Source of the DNA: Reclinomonas americana ATCC 50394
Taxonomy: Eukaryota > Jakobida > Jakobea > Jakobida
Assembly: GCA_048213135.1 (NCBI GenBank)
Contig: PS015201.1
Coordinates: forward strand, 37,804-101,803
Length of the DNA stretch: 64,000 bases
Reading direction: 5' to 3'
Shown here: piece after piece, positions 11,371 to 22,800 of the stretch
Numbering within the stretch: the first letter of the stretch is position 1
Layout of the letters: each line of letters starts with the position of its first letter
Position numbers and translations under genes: made by a program
The notes under the pieces: model-generated
What the model saw: the letters and a program-made list of their open reading frames with translations, nothing else
Databases searched by the model: none
Told to the model about the DNA's origin: nothing

Positions 11371-11580
11371 TTGTCGGCGAATGAAGTCACTGTGTCTGGA
11401 ATGAAGCGTTTTGTTTGTTATTATGTACACCCCAGCAGATTTTGTCGGCGCACGAAGTCACTGTGTCTGGAATGAAGCGTTTTGGTTGTTATTATGTACA
11501 CCCCAGCAGATTTTTGTCGGCGCACGAAGTCACTGTCAGGAAAGAAGCGTTTTGTTTGTTTTTATGTACACCCCTCCAGA
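11371..11580 (+). repeat. Three 71-72 bp tandem repeats upstream of the WD40 gene
   Basis: Three copies start with GTCGGCG at 11373, 11444 and 11516 and continue through GAAGTCACTGT, GAAGCGTTTTG, TTATGTACACCCC and CAGA. Copy 3 is the most diverged. The rest of 11155-11635 shows no exon: it is the NLR-like gene's 3' flank and the WD40 gene's 5' flank. The repeats end about 55 nt before the WD40 start codon, so they may be leader or promoter sequence. Confidence 0.85.
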
Positions 11581-11635
11581 TCTACAGCCGCATGAAAAAG
11601 GCGCGAACACTTCACTCTTTTCCCTCTCTCCCCAC

Positions 11636-14600
11636 ATGACCTCCTGGCACCACGCAAGCGCGCACTCCTACTGCCGCAAACGCCGCGTGCTCGGCCCCCT
11701 CGAAGAGAGCATCACCTGCGCGCACTTTATGCCCGTCCCCCGCCTCCTCTCCACTGCACATCTCTCCGTCACCTCTCCCTCCTCTGCCTCCTCTTCACAC
11801 ACCACTGTCACCGACGAACAGACGTATTACACACACCGCGAGGCCTCCAGCTGGTACCTCCTCTGCACAGGCTCTCTGCGCGGGAACGTGCACGTGTGGG
11901 ACGTGCGCCTCGCGCTCTCCCGTCGTCGATGTCGACCGCGTGAGTTCCTCCCGCACAACGACGAAGTCAGCGCCATCACGCACGTGCCAGAGTCGCCACT
12001 GGTCGTCTCCGTGTCCCACGACTGCACAGTGGCCGTGTGCGACTTGGAGCTGGGCATGTGCGTGCAGCGTGTGAGCAGTGACGAGTCGGGCGTGTGTGCA
12101 GCGCTGCATGCGGTGGACTGTGATGCTCGCGGGAGGTGTGTGGTGGTGGCGGGAGCGGATGGACTGGTGCGCGTGTTCGCCTTGGTGCGCAACGATGACG
12201 GTGATTGGAGGATTGGCGAGCAGGTGTGTCGGCTGTTGTCGGGGCATAAGTTTACGGTGCATCAGGTGGCGTTTTGTGGGGAGTGGCTCGCGTCGGTGAG
12301 CAGTGATGGGACGGTGCGGTTGTGGTCGCGCGAGTCGTGGTCTCCATTGGAGCAATCATCATCGTCATTGTCTTCATCGTCGGCTATCACTGCGTGTCGA
12401 GTGTTGGAGTCGCCTGGGCGTGAGCGGTTACCGTTGGTGTCGCTGGCGTGGAGTCCGTCGGGGGCGCACATTGTGGCGGGGACGGGCTGGTCGCATCCGT
12501 ATCGACACTACGTGTGGGAGGTGGAGACGGGGCAGTGTGTGGAGGTTGGGCGGGGGCATGAGGGGCGGGTGAGGGGGGTGGGGTGGTTGGCGGGTGGGAA
12601 GTTTGTGGTGAGTGGGGAAGGGGGAGAAGGGGGAGAAGGGGGTAAGAAGGGAAGGGAGAGAGGGTGAGAGAGGGATAGTGAGAGAGCGAGAGAGAGAGAG
12701 AGCGAGGGAGAGGGATAAAGAGAACGGAAAAGAGCGAGAAGGCGAGAGAGCGAGGGAGAGGGATAAAGAGAACGGAAAAGAGCGAGAAGGCGAGAGAGAG
12801 AGAGAGAGAGAGCGAGCGCTCGAAAGACAGGGTTTGGAGGTGGCAGAGAGAGCGAGAGTGAGAATGAGAGAGAGAGAAAGAGGGCAAGAGAAGGGGACAG
12901 TGAGAGACAGACAGACAGACAGAGAGAGAGAGAGAGAGAGAGAGATGAACCTGAGAGGAAGGTGCGAGAGTGAGAGAGAGCGACTGAGTGAGGGGGAGNN
13001 NNNNNNNNNNNNNNNNNNNNNNNNNNNNNNNNNNNNNNNNNNNNNNNNNNNNNNNNNNNNNNNNNNNNNNNNNNNNNNNNNNNNNNNNNNNNNNNNNNNN
13101 NNNNNNNNNNNNNNNNNNNNNNNNNNNNNNNNNNNNNNNNNNNNNNNNNNNNNNNNNNNNNNNNNNNNNNNNNNNNNNNNNNNNNNNNNNNNNNNNNNNN
13201 NNNNNNNNNNNNNNNNNNNNNNNNNNNNNNNNNNNNNNNNNNNNNNNNNNNNNNNNNNNNNNNNNNNNNNNNNNNNNNNNNNNNNNNNNNNNNNNNNNNN
13301 NNNNNNNNNNNNNNNNNNNNNNNNNNNNNNNNNNNNNNNNNNNNNNNNNNNNNNNNNNNNNNNNNNNNNNNNNNNNNNNNNNNNNNNNNNNNNNNNNNNN
13401 NNNNNNNNNNNNNNNNNNNNNNAAAGCGCGAGAACGCGAAAGAAAGAGGGTTTGGAGGGGGCAGAGAGAGAGAGAGAGAGCGAGAGTTTTGGAGCGAGAG
13501 AGAGAGCGAGTGAGAGCGGAAGAGAACGCGAGCCAGAGAGTGGGAGAGAAAGAAAGAGAGAGAAAGAGAGTAACGGAGGGGGCAGAAGAGAGAGAGAAAG
13601 TTTGCAAGTAGAGCATGCGAACGAGACAGTAAGCATGGCGATAATGTGGAGCAGTTGGCGCAAGGAATGGAGCGTGAGGGGTGAACGATGTCGTGCTTGA
13701 AAGAGCGAGAGGATAGAGAAAGGAACATTAGAATGAAGACCGGATGAGAGAGATATGCAGAGGAAGTGTGAGGAGAGAGATATGCAGAGGAAGAGTAAGG
13801 AGAGAAAAGAGGAGAACGAATTTGTTGCCAGACGTGAGAGGGAAGGATAAAGGAAGGCGATATATTGGACTGGAATCCAGAGAGAGTGAAAAGAGAGAGG
13901 GAATGGGGGAAGAAATCAGAAGAGAGAAGAGACGTTTAAGTGACGAGTGTAAGGAGAGCGGTGGTGCGCGTTGCCGATTATTGAAGAGGGAGGTGAAAAG
14001 CGAGAGGGAGCGAGTCATCGTCCGTGTGGAGCGAGGCTTCCAGGCTGTCCCTTCTCATCCTCTCCCGCTCCGTCTTTTCCCTCCCTTCTTTTTCCGTCCT
14101 TTCTGTCCTTTCTTCCCATCCTCCCTTCCTTCTGACTCTACCATCCGCTTCCACCTTTCTCTCCTCCCCCTTTTCCTCTCTTCTGCTGCCTTCTCCTCCC
14201 TTCTCCTCCCCTCTCTTACCTTCTCCTGCCTCCTCCTGCCTCCTCCTTCCCTTGTCCTTCCTTATCCTCCCTCCTCCGACTTCTCCTCTCTTCTCCTCTC
14301 TTCTTTTCCCTTCCCCTCCCTTCTCTTCCCTTCTCCTCCGTTCTCCTCCGTTCTCCTCTTGCCCTGCCCTCTCCTCCCTTCTCCTGCCTTCTCCTCCCCT
14401 CTCTTCCCTTCTCCTACCTTCTCATGCCTTCTCCTGCGTTCTCCTCTCTTCTCCTGCGTTCTCCTCTCTGCACCTCCCATCTCCTCTCTTCTGCTGCATT
14501 CTCCTGTTTTTTCCTGCCTTCTCCTCCCTTCTCCTGCCTCCTCCTCCTCCTCTCTTCTCCTGCCTTCTCCTCCCTTCTCCTGCCTTCCCCTGCCTTCTCC

Positions 14601-15604
14601 TGCCTCCTCCTCTCTTCTCCTCCTTCCCCTCACTCTCCCCCTTCCTTCCTCCTTCTCCTCCCCCTTCGTCTTCCCCCTTCTCTTCCCTCCCTTCTCCTCT
14701 CTTCCCCCTCCTTCCCCCTCCATGCCCCTNNNNNNNNNNNNNNNNNNNNNNNNNNNNNNNNNNNNNNNNNNNNNNNNNNNNNNNNNNNNNNNNNNNNNNN
14801 NNNNNNNNNNNNNNNNNNNNNNNNNNNNNNNNNNNNNNNNNNNNNNNNNNNNNNNNNNNNNNNNNNNNNNNNNNNNNNNNNNNNNNNNNNNNNNNNNNNN
14901 NNNNNNNNNNNNNNNNNNNNNNNNNNNNNNNNNNNNNNNNNNNNNNNNNNNNNNNNNNNNNNNNNNNNNNNNNNNNNNNNNNNNNNNNNNNNNNNNNNNN
15001 NNNNNNNNNNNNNNNNNNNNNNNNNNNNNNNNNNNNNNNNNNNNNNNNNNNNNNNNNNNNNNNNNNNNNNNNNNNNNNNNNNNNNNNNNNNNNNNNNNNN
15101 NNNNNNNNNNNNNNNNNNNNNNNNNNNNNNNNNNNNNNTTCCGACATTTGGACGCTGACCGCCTGCCCCAATGGCATACACTGGGTGACTGGAGAGTGGT
15201 GAGTCTCTGCGGAGAGGGCGAGGGCATTTCCGCCATCGCACTCACCTTTTTTTCGCACAGGAATGGCTGCATCTCGCTGTATGAGTTTCTAGATACGGGT
15301 ATGCACACTCTTCTTCTTCTTCAATGTTCCCCTTTGCTTGCCTCTCACACTTCCCCCTTCCGCAGACACACTGGCGAGATGGGAAATGGAGGCGATTGAC
15401 TTGGCACTGGAGGCCGTGCTGGGCACACACGCGCCCGACGAAGACGAAGACGAGGACGACATTGCCAATGCAGCCGGCGACGGACACGCCGCCGACATGC
15501 TTGTACCACGCGTTCTGCGCAGTTTGCGCAGAACAACCAAGAGGAGGGATCTGCATCAGCCACCGCCGCGCGAACAGCAGTGGAATAAGAAGATACTGAA
15601 ATGA
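11636..15604 (+). CDS. WD40-repeat protein with acidic/basic C-terminus (gapped)
   Basis: The first exon 11636-12607 starts [20 protein letters not shown] and carries WD-like blades: [53 protein letters not shown] and [12 protein letters not shown]. The next intron contains GA and CT tracts and Ns at 12999-13422 and 14730-15138. Exon sequence resumes at 15139-15198 ([20 protein letters not shown]), then 15261-15298 ([12 protein letters not shown]) and 15366-15604, which encodes a Glu/Asp run (DEDEDEDD) and an Arg/Lys-rich end ([13 protein letters not shown]). Phases match at each visible joint. One or more exons probably lie in the second gap, since that exon's acceptor is hidden. WD40 proteins are scaffolds; I cannot assign an orthologue. 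The start is the first Met after the tandem repeats and just before the conserved reading. Confidence 0.75.
12660..15138. repeat. GA- and CT-rich intron with two assembly gaps
   Basis: GA-rich sequence at 12660-12998 contains two near-identical copies of an AGAGAACGGAAAAGAGCGAG phrase. Then Ns at 12999-13422, more GA-rich sequence to about 14030, and C/T-rich sequence at 14040-14729 built from a CTTCTCCT(C/G)C(C/T) theme, then Ns at 14730-15138. The purine-to-pyrimidine switch within one intron is notable. No coding evidence on either strand apart from repeat-driven open frames. Confidence 0.85.
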
Positions 15605-16057
15605 ATAGAGATGTGATAATGTTTTGCAACCGCCGTGCGCGGCGACTGTTGGTGCGAAGCAGGAGCATGACTGTCTTGTCGATGGCCGTATTCGACAGCA
15701 ACAGCACATGCATGACAGAGCAGCACAAGCTTGGTGCATGATCGCCCACCGTCGGGGGAGAACCCCATCGCGAGATTGTGCAGGTGACTCGTATTCTTGT
15801 GAATTGATGTGGGTGAGCAGCGGGAACTGCTTTGTTGATCAAGAGTCCGCGGATACTTCTGCAGACTATTACTTCTGGTCGGTGCATTGCGGTGCCGTTG
15901 CCAGAATCAACACAACTCCCGTGAGCAACACCATCATCAGCGACAACCACTCACTACACCTCAGCTCCTTCCCGGACCTTACTTGCACGTTGCCTGGCTT
16001 TGTTGGTCATTCCTATGTGTTCTGACACCAACACCTCTTGCTATTTACTCGAGCAGG
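15605..16057 (+). other. Region between WD40 gene and retroelement-like exon
   Basis: No confident gene. 15867-15921 has a CTGCAG before it and CCCGTGAGC after it, so it could be a small upstream exon of the element at 16058. The translation there matches nothing I recognise. TACTCGAGCAG at 16047-16057 is the probable acceptor of the next exon. Confidence 0.3.
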
Positions 16058-16448
16058 TCCAGATGCCGATGCACAGGTGACGAAGGTGCTGATTGTGGAG
16101 CTCACCGTGGCGTACCCGAAGGACGAAGAGGCGTTGCAGAAGGCGTACGACCGCAAGTTGGTGAAGTATGCCGAGCCGGTGGAGAAGATCCGAACGCACA
16201 CTGAAGCGGTGGTTACGTACGTGCCGATTGTTTTCACCCAAGTTGGATCGTGCGCGCAGACTAACCGGGCGTCGCTGAAGAAGATGGGCATCGAGAGCGA
16301 CCAACTGCGCCGAGTGGTGGACAGGTGCTGCGTGGAGATCCTGCGGGCGGACTATGCGATGTTCGCATTCCGCTGTGCCGGTGGCAAAAAGGCTCAAGCA
16401 AACAACCCCCCACCCGCAGCAGCTGCGCCGCAGCCTCAGGGCAACTAG
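16058..16448 (+). mobile_element. Retroelement-like C-terminal domain (remnant)
   Basis: An open exon reads KVLIVELTVAYPKDEEALQK, then KYAEPVEK and VPIVFTQVGS, and ends in a Pro/Ala/Gln tail before TAG at 16446-16448. The pattern (E-L/V-T-V-P..., a run ending AxxxKxxKY, then a hydrophobic strand ending in VG) is what I associate with the C-terminal nuclease-like domain of invertebrate non-LTR reverse transcriptases. No reverse-transcriptase core (FxDD box) is seen upstream, so this is a fragment or a domesticated exon. The 3' flank is a dispersed repeat, which supports a mobile origin. Family assignment is from pattern memory, not alignment. Confidence 0.45.
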
Positions 16449-16720
16449 AACCATCGCATCGCTACTGCAGCACCCAGCTTCAACGAGTTCAGCGTCTGCG
16501 TAGGCCGCTGACACTTATTTGCGCCACGAATTCGAAACCCTTTCGAAGCTAACACGCGTTTGATTGAGATGACTGTTGGAGAAGTAATTATGTGTTTGTG
16601 TATACTGTTGGTGTGCCAAGGTCATTGTCGGCAAGGGATTTGTGGGCGTTTATCGCATTATTGGAATGTTGTGGTGAATGAAGTGTGTCATCAAGACAGC
16701 TGATCATGACAAACAAATTT
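16449..16720 (+). repeat. Dispersed repeat, copy A (possible retroelement 3' end)
   Basis: Shares long blocks with 27241-27460: GCGTTTGATTGAGATGACTG-type sequence, then TGTTGGTGTGCCAAGGTCAT, then GTTTATCGCATTATTGGAAT and GGTGAAT(A/G)AAGTG. It shares a 5' block with 58010-58120 (GAGTTCAGCGTCT, GCGCCACGAA, TTTGAGCT/AAGCT). It follows directly on the retroelement-like exon. The rest of the interval up to the BolA start (16721-16926) shows no gene. Confidence 0.75.
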
Positions 16721-16926
16721 GTTGTTTTGTGTTCTTGGTGAACGTCTTTGGTGATGTTGGCCACGCATTCTTGTTTGGTGATGCATACGATTCGCTGTTT
16801 CTGCACACATCAAGTCTATGCCTTCGCTTGGGCTCAATAGACGGGCCAGACATGACAAGGCGAAAAGTCCTGTCGTCCTCCCAATCATAATCTTATCTTT
16901 GTCTCGTCCTTCCGTGAGAGAGTGCA

Positions 16927-17337
16927 ATGCTCGGCCGCCTCGCCTCTCGTCTCCTCCCACTCAGCAGCAGCAGCACTGGAGCAGTGTCTCTGCTGCCTCT
17001 CTCCTCTCCTTCACTGATGAGCGCAGCGATGAGTGTGAGCAGAGTGGTGGTGGTCACTCGCCCGTTCTCTGCGCTGTTTGCGGTGTCGGCGGAGGAGGGC
17101 ATGGAGAATGTGTTGAAGGAGGAGTTGAAGGCCACGTTTGTGCGAGTGAGGGATATATCGGGTGAGGCGAGAGGGGGAAGGGAGGGGGGACAGGGGAAGG
17201 GAGAGGGAGGGAGAGAGGGAGGGAGAGGGAGGGAGGGAGGGGAGGAGAGTAAAGGAGAGCAAGGGCAAGGCATGTGGGAGAGAGAGAGGCGAAGAGAAGG
17301 GATGATGGAGAGGGAGAAGAGAAGAGAAGGGTGGACA

Positions 17338-17401
<64 letters not shown>

Positions 17402-17455
17402 GAGGAGGAGGAGGAGAGAGAGAGGAGGGGAGAGACGACGACGACGACGGACGAC

Positions 17456-17495
<40 letters not shown>

Positions 17496-17878
17496 GAGAG
17501 ACGAGAGAGAGAGAGAGAGNNNNNNNNNNNNNNNNNNNNNNNNNNNNNNNNNNNNNNNNNNNNNNNNNNNNNNNNNNNNNNNNNNNNNNNNNNNNNNNNN
17601 NNNNNNNNNNNNNNNNNNNNNNNNNNNNNNNNNNNNNNNNNNNNNNNNNNNNNNNNNNNNNNNNNNNNNNNNNNNNNNNNNNNNNNNNNNNNNNNNNNNN
17701 NNNNNNNNNNNNNNNNNNNNNNNNNNNNNNNNNNNNNNNNNNNNNNNNNNNNNNNNNNNNNNNNNNNNNNNNNNNNNNNNNNNNNNNNNNNNNNNNNNNN
17801 NNNNNNNNNNNNNNNNNNNNNNNNNNNNNNNNNNNNNNNNNNNNNNNNNNNNNNNNNNNNNNNNNNNNNNNNNNNNNN

Positions 17879-17947
<69 letters not shown>

Positions 17948-19097
17948 GGAGAGAGAAAGCGAGGGTGGTTGAGACAACCTCGGGCGACAGGCACAGAGAA
18001 CGAGAGAAGGAGGCAGATTGTAGCAGCGAGATACACAGGATCAACAGGGACTGGGTGAAAGAAGGAGAGAAGCGCAAGAAAATGACTGAGAGGCATGGGA
18101 AGAGGGACGGAGACTGAGAGGTGAGAGGAGAGACACGGAAGAGAGATAGGAGGATGAAGGAAGGAACGGAGATGCAGGAAGACTTGGAGAACGGGAGAGC
18201 GAGAGAGAGAGAGAGAGCAATGAGAAAGTGAGTGTGTGGTGTGGGTGAGGGAGAGAGAGAGCGAAGGTGGCTGAGATAACCTCGGGCGACAGACACGGAG
18301 AGATCATGGAAAGCGGAGCATGGGAAGGGATTTGGAGAATGAGAGAGAGGGACGCTGATAGAGACAGGGGAGAGAGAAGGAGAGAACGCGAAGCGTAAGA
18401 GAGTGACTGGCAGGCGCTGGAGAAAGGTAGGAGGGTGAAAGAAAGCACAGAGTGGGTGCACTTGATGCAGGAAGACTTGGAAAATGAGAGCGGAGAGGGA
18501 GAGGTTGAGGCTGCGAGCATGAAGTTTAGAGTCGTCGCGAGGGAGTAAGGGTCAGCGTGAGGGAGATGTCATGGAAAGCGGAGCATGGGAAGGGATTTGG
18601 AATGAGATAGAGAAGGACACTGACAGAGACAGGGAAGCGTAAGAGAGTGACTGAAAGGCACTGGAGAGCGGTAGGAGGGTGAAAGAAAGCACGGAGTGGG
18701 GTCGCTTGATGCAGGAAGACTTGAAGTATGAGAGGGAGGGAGAGGTTGAGGCGGTGAGCATGAAAGGAGGAGTCGTCGCGAGGGAGTAAGGGTCAGTGTG
18801 AGGGAGAGAAGGACAAGCAGACAGAGCGGAAGACGGAGATATGGTGTCTGCCTTTCGCACTCATTCTCTTTCCTGCAGGTGGTTGCGGAGCAATGTATGA
18901 AGGTGCGCCATCTCCCCCATTACTCTCTCGCTGTTGCCTCCGCTCACCTCCTTTCCCTCTCTCCGTCAGTCGAGGTCCACAGTCCGGTATTCCAGGGTCA
19001 GTCACTGGTGGCGCAGCACAAGCTGGTGAAGAACGCGCTCAAGCCGGAGATCAAGAACATGCATGGGATCACCATCAAGACGAAGATCGCCTCGTGA
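16927..19097 (+). CDS. BOLA3: Mitochondrial BolA-like protein 3
   Basis: Three exons: 16927-17161, 18879-18902 and 18970-19097, giving 128 residues with matching phase-1 joints. Human BOLA3 family members act in mitochondria, handing [4Fe-4S] clusters to lipoate-synthesis and respiratory enzymes together with GLRX5/NFU1. The N-terminal 50 or so residues are Ser/Leu/Arg-rich with no acids (MLGRLASRLLPLSSSS), typical of a mitochondrial presequence; an internal Met at 17017 is an alternative start. The core reads FVRVRDISGGCGAMYEVEVH, then SLVAQHKLVKNAL and EIKNMHGITIKTKIAS. The Cys of GGCGAMYE and the His of MHG are the expected cluster ligands. The GGCGAMYE signature comes from a 24-nt micro-exon. 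Intron 1 (1717 nt) is GA-rich and contains a gap, yet the mRNA is tiny. Confidence 0.92.
17162..18878. repeat. BolA intron 1: GA tracts, gap, about 265-bp tandem repeat
   Basis: (GA)n with GGA and ACG interruptions, Ns at 17520-17878, (GA)n to about 17940, then diverged tandem copies. TCATGGAAAGCGGAGCATGG occurs at about 18304 and again about 265 bp later. ACCTCGGGCGACAG occurs near 17977 and near 18279. TTGATGCAGGAAGACTTG also recurs. No exon is seen except the micro-exon that follows. Confidence 0.85.
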
Positions 19098-19803
19098 GAG
19101 CGTGGAAAGGGAGGGAGGAGCGGCGGGGGGGAGAGCCTCTTCTGTGTGGGGAGAGAGAAGTGTGAAATGCAGGTGGTTTGTTTAGAAGTAGATTGGGGGG
19201 AAGGGGGAAGGGAAGGGCGGCTGGGAGAGAGAGGGGAGAGAAAGAGCTGGAAAGGATTGTTGAGTCTGTCGTTGCCTTTGGTTGTCACCGCAGTGCCTGC
19301 CCGTTGTGACTTTCTTGAAGGGGAGACAACAGAGCGAGAAAGCGTCACTCCGAGTTATCTGTCGATGGAGTTTCTTATGTTGTCTTTCTTGCCAGCAAAT
19401 GGAGATTTCCGAAGAGGGAGTGTGCTGAGGGAGTCAGTTATCCGCTGCTTTCTGACATTTGCTGTGAAGTCAAGCCGACAGACGTCGACGGCATGCGCAG
19501 CAGGTGGTGGTCTCACGCGCAGCATCACGAAATCCACTGTTCAATCACGCTAATGCTGTGAAGATCGCAGTTCTCGACTTGTTCGGAGCACCGAGAGCGA
19601 ACACACACACACACAAGGGACCTGCTGCTGCCTCAAGATTGGTGTCTGTGTTGATGTTTTGGATACGGTTGAACTTGGTCATCAAGACAGCTGTTGCTTG
19701 CACATTGACTGCATGGCAAGACAGGCGACGTTGCACCAGGCAACTTCGCGCCTCGTCCGCTATTTGTATTGTCCGCCACTTGCGCGCTTTGTTGCTGGCG
19801 ACA
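19098..19803 (+). repeat. Intergenic with dispersed repeat, copy B
   Basis: 19543-19700 (ATCGCAGTTCTCGACTTGTT, CGAGAGCGAACACACACAC, CTCAAGATTGGTGTCTGTGT, GGTCATCAAGACAGCTGTTG) is nearly identical to the reverse complement of 57795-57950, and part of it to the reverse complement of about 49105-49175. The end of the block (ATCAAGACAGCTG) also occurs at 16687, linking it to copy A. The remainder shows no gene. Confidence 0.8.
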
Positions 19804-22800
19804 ATGTCAACAACCCTCGTGCTCGACATCAGCGGCCTCGTGCCTGACGCGCACTCGCAGTCACATGTGCTGCACCACGTTCCTCGTTTCGTGCACACAC
19901 ACACACAAGACAATCTTCACATTTTCTCCGTCACTCACTCCTCTCGCATGCGCGCGCAGTGTGGTGGACACTGGACAACGTCCGCCACGCAGTGATGCAA
20001 CACACAGCTCTTCATCGCGCGCTGCATCACTTGTGCTTTTGCGTGGATGGAAGGCGAGTGGCCGAGGGTGTGCCACTGAGTACGCTGGCGCCGACTGCGC
20101 ATCTCGTCATGCGTGCCTCGTTTGGGTTGAAGGGCGGCTCATATGGTGCGTGTAATGCTCTTTGCGCGCGAGCGTGCGGGGGCATTTGTTGATGAGCGCA
20201 CAGCGGAGTCGATTGATTATGGAGCGCTCATGGACGAGGCGAATCGTGTCGATGAGGTTGCGTTTCAGCGGTTTCTCGATCGCCGGTTGGTCCTCGATGG
20301 TGCAAAGATGACGCATGAGGATGTGTTGGATCATGTACGCGAGGCGATGCACAGCGAGGATCAAGTGGTAAGGATGGGAAGCAGAGTGGAGGATTGTGCG
20401 TTTGTGGGCATGCTGATTTGTGGACGATTGCCAGCTCGATCTTTCGTACGCTTGCGTGCAGCAGCTGCTGGAGACGCCTGCTGTTGTGGAGATTGTGCGG
20501 TTGCTGCGCTCGGGAGATTCGTCGTCGGTGTCGACTCTCCGACTAGATGGCTGTAATTTTCCTGGCGTCGGCGTGCAGAATGCCTTGACCTCACGCGATG
20601 CGGCGGTCTTGCTGTCGGCCACGAGAGATTTGCGTGTGCTGTTCATGAGTCGTGCGTGGTTCCTCTCTCTTGTTGTGTTTTGTGTGCTTCGCATCGGTTG
20701 ATGTTTCGCCGCAGGGGTCGTCGACAAAATGGTTTCTGAGTCTGTTGCACGACATTGTTCCCACCTGGCGTATCTCGACCTATCGTTCTGCAGTTGCGTA
20801 ATAGGCGCTTTATCATAATTTCCTCTTCCACTCTCTGCCTACTTCCTCTCTCTCTCTCTCTCTCTCTCCTCTCACTGTCCTCTCCTCTCCGCGAGATCTC
20901 CTTTCCCTCTCTTCTCTCCCTCTCTTCTGTCCCTCTCTTCTGTCCCTCTCTTCTGTCCCTCTCTTCTGTCCCTCTCTTCTGTCCCTCTCTTCTGTCCCTC
21001 TCTTCTCTTCCTCTCTTTCTCTTCCTCTCTTCTCTCCCTCTCTTCTCTCCCTCTCTTCTCTCCCTCTCTTCTCTCCCTCTCCCCTTCCTCTCTTCTCTCC
21101 CTTCTCCCTCTCCTTCTCCTCTCCCTTCTCCTTTACCCTTTCTCCTTCTCCCTCTCACCCTCTCCCTGTCCCTGTCTCTTTCCTCACCCTATCCCTTCCC
21201 TCTCCCTCTCCCTCTCCCTCTCTTCTCTCCCTCTCTTTCTCGCTCTCTGTCTCTCCCTGCTTGCCTGTTCATGTGCATCATCACTCGCGATCCAGGTGGT
21301 TTCGGAGGTGACGACAGCTTGCGCCTTATTGTTCAAGGCTGCCGTGAACTTGTGGGCCTGAACTTGAGAGGTTTGTGCCCCCAATCGTCGCCTATATTTG
21401 CGCTGTCATCGACGATCGCCAATGTGCTCCCACAGGTACAAATGTTACTGCCAGCGCAATGCAGATTCTGGCGGTGGACGCTCGTCAGTTGACGTGGTTA
21501 TCTGTTTCTGGTTTGATTCTCGAATCGAGACGCTCGCTGGTGGCTGCCGCTGCTTAACGATCGATCGCAGGATGCAATCAGATTAGCATTGAGGGTACCC
21601 GCGCTCTCGTGGCTGGCTGTCGGCAGCTGCAGTACCTCGACATTTCAGGTTCGATGATTGTAGTGCTGTGGCTATGGCTGCTTCTCTTTCAATATTTGTT
21701 TGTTCTGACCTGAGGTGTGGAGCCTCCACTTGTTCCTTGTCTGTGTACGCATAATGTGCACTCTTGTGCGGTTGCCTCCTCTTTGCTGGATCTATTCTCT
21801 ATTTCTCTCGTTACTTGCTGGTCCCTGTCGACGTACTGATTAGACTTTACAGGGGCTAATCTGCAGGCACCAGGAGCCAAACTTGTTGCCGAGGGTTGCC
21901 AGCGTCTTACTGCACTCGGAATCGGATGTTCGTGTGCTCTGCTCCTTTGCCTTCCGTGTTACGTATATTTCTCACTCGAAACCGCAGCGAACAACATTGG
22001 AGACGACGGTGCGCGCTCCATTGCCATGAACTGCAACAAATTGACGTGGTTGCAGACGCGAGGTTTTTCTCTACATTGTCCACGTGAGCGTTGCACGTCT
22101 CTAACTACACACTTAATTGCAGGAAACAACTTGACGGCGACCGGGGCGCAGGTGTTGGCCAGTTCCAACTCCCAGCTTCAGTTTCTGGATATTAGCGGTG
22201 CGCCATGATGGTTTTTTCGCTCGTATGTCGACACATCAGCTGACTGCGACGCAGGGAACAACATTGGTGTCGATGGGTGCCGAGCAATTGCTTTGGGTTG
22301 TCAGCGACTGACCGAACTCAACGTCACCTGTGCGTTTTGCGACAAGTCTTGCACAAACTGGCTGATTCTCATCATCCTCGCTTCCTAGCTTGTGGAATTG
22401 GTGACGCCGGCGCACGCTGCATTGGCGAAACGACACAGCGACTTGTGAAACTCGTGGCAGACAGTTCCGTTTGTCCATTCCTCTCTCTCTATTGCCTCTC
22501 CCTGCGCTCATATATCGCCGGGCATTGCTTTCCATGTACCTCACAGGCTGCAGTGTTTCTGCGTCTGGGGTTCATGCTTTGGTCGCTTGCCGACAGCTGA
22601 CGTTTCTGAGTCTAATTGGTGCGTGATATCACTCGCAAACTGCATTCACTCTCCTGCCCATCTCAGTTGCCACAGGAAACGCAATCGGTGACGATGGCTG
22701 TCGTGCTTTGTCACAAGGATGTCGAGAGTTGACCACTCTCAAACTGAATGGTGCGACAACGTTCAATTATCACGTTGTCATCTTGGCACTCAAGTGTGCT

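Noticed and set aside
12387-13728. Minus-strand Leu/Ser-rich frames around the gap at 12999-13422
   Set aside because: Antisense of (GA)n; no motif.
16893-18520. Minus-strand frames opposite the BolA intron
   Set aside because: Antisense of GA repeats and tandem copies; only the BolA exons on the plus strand have homology.
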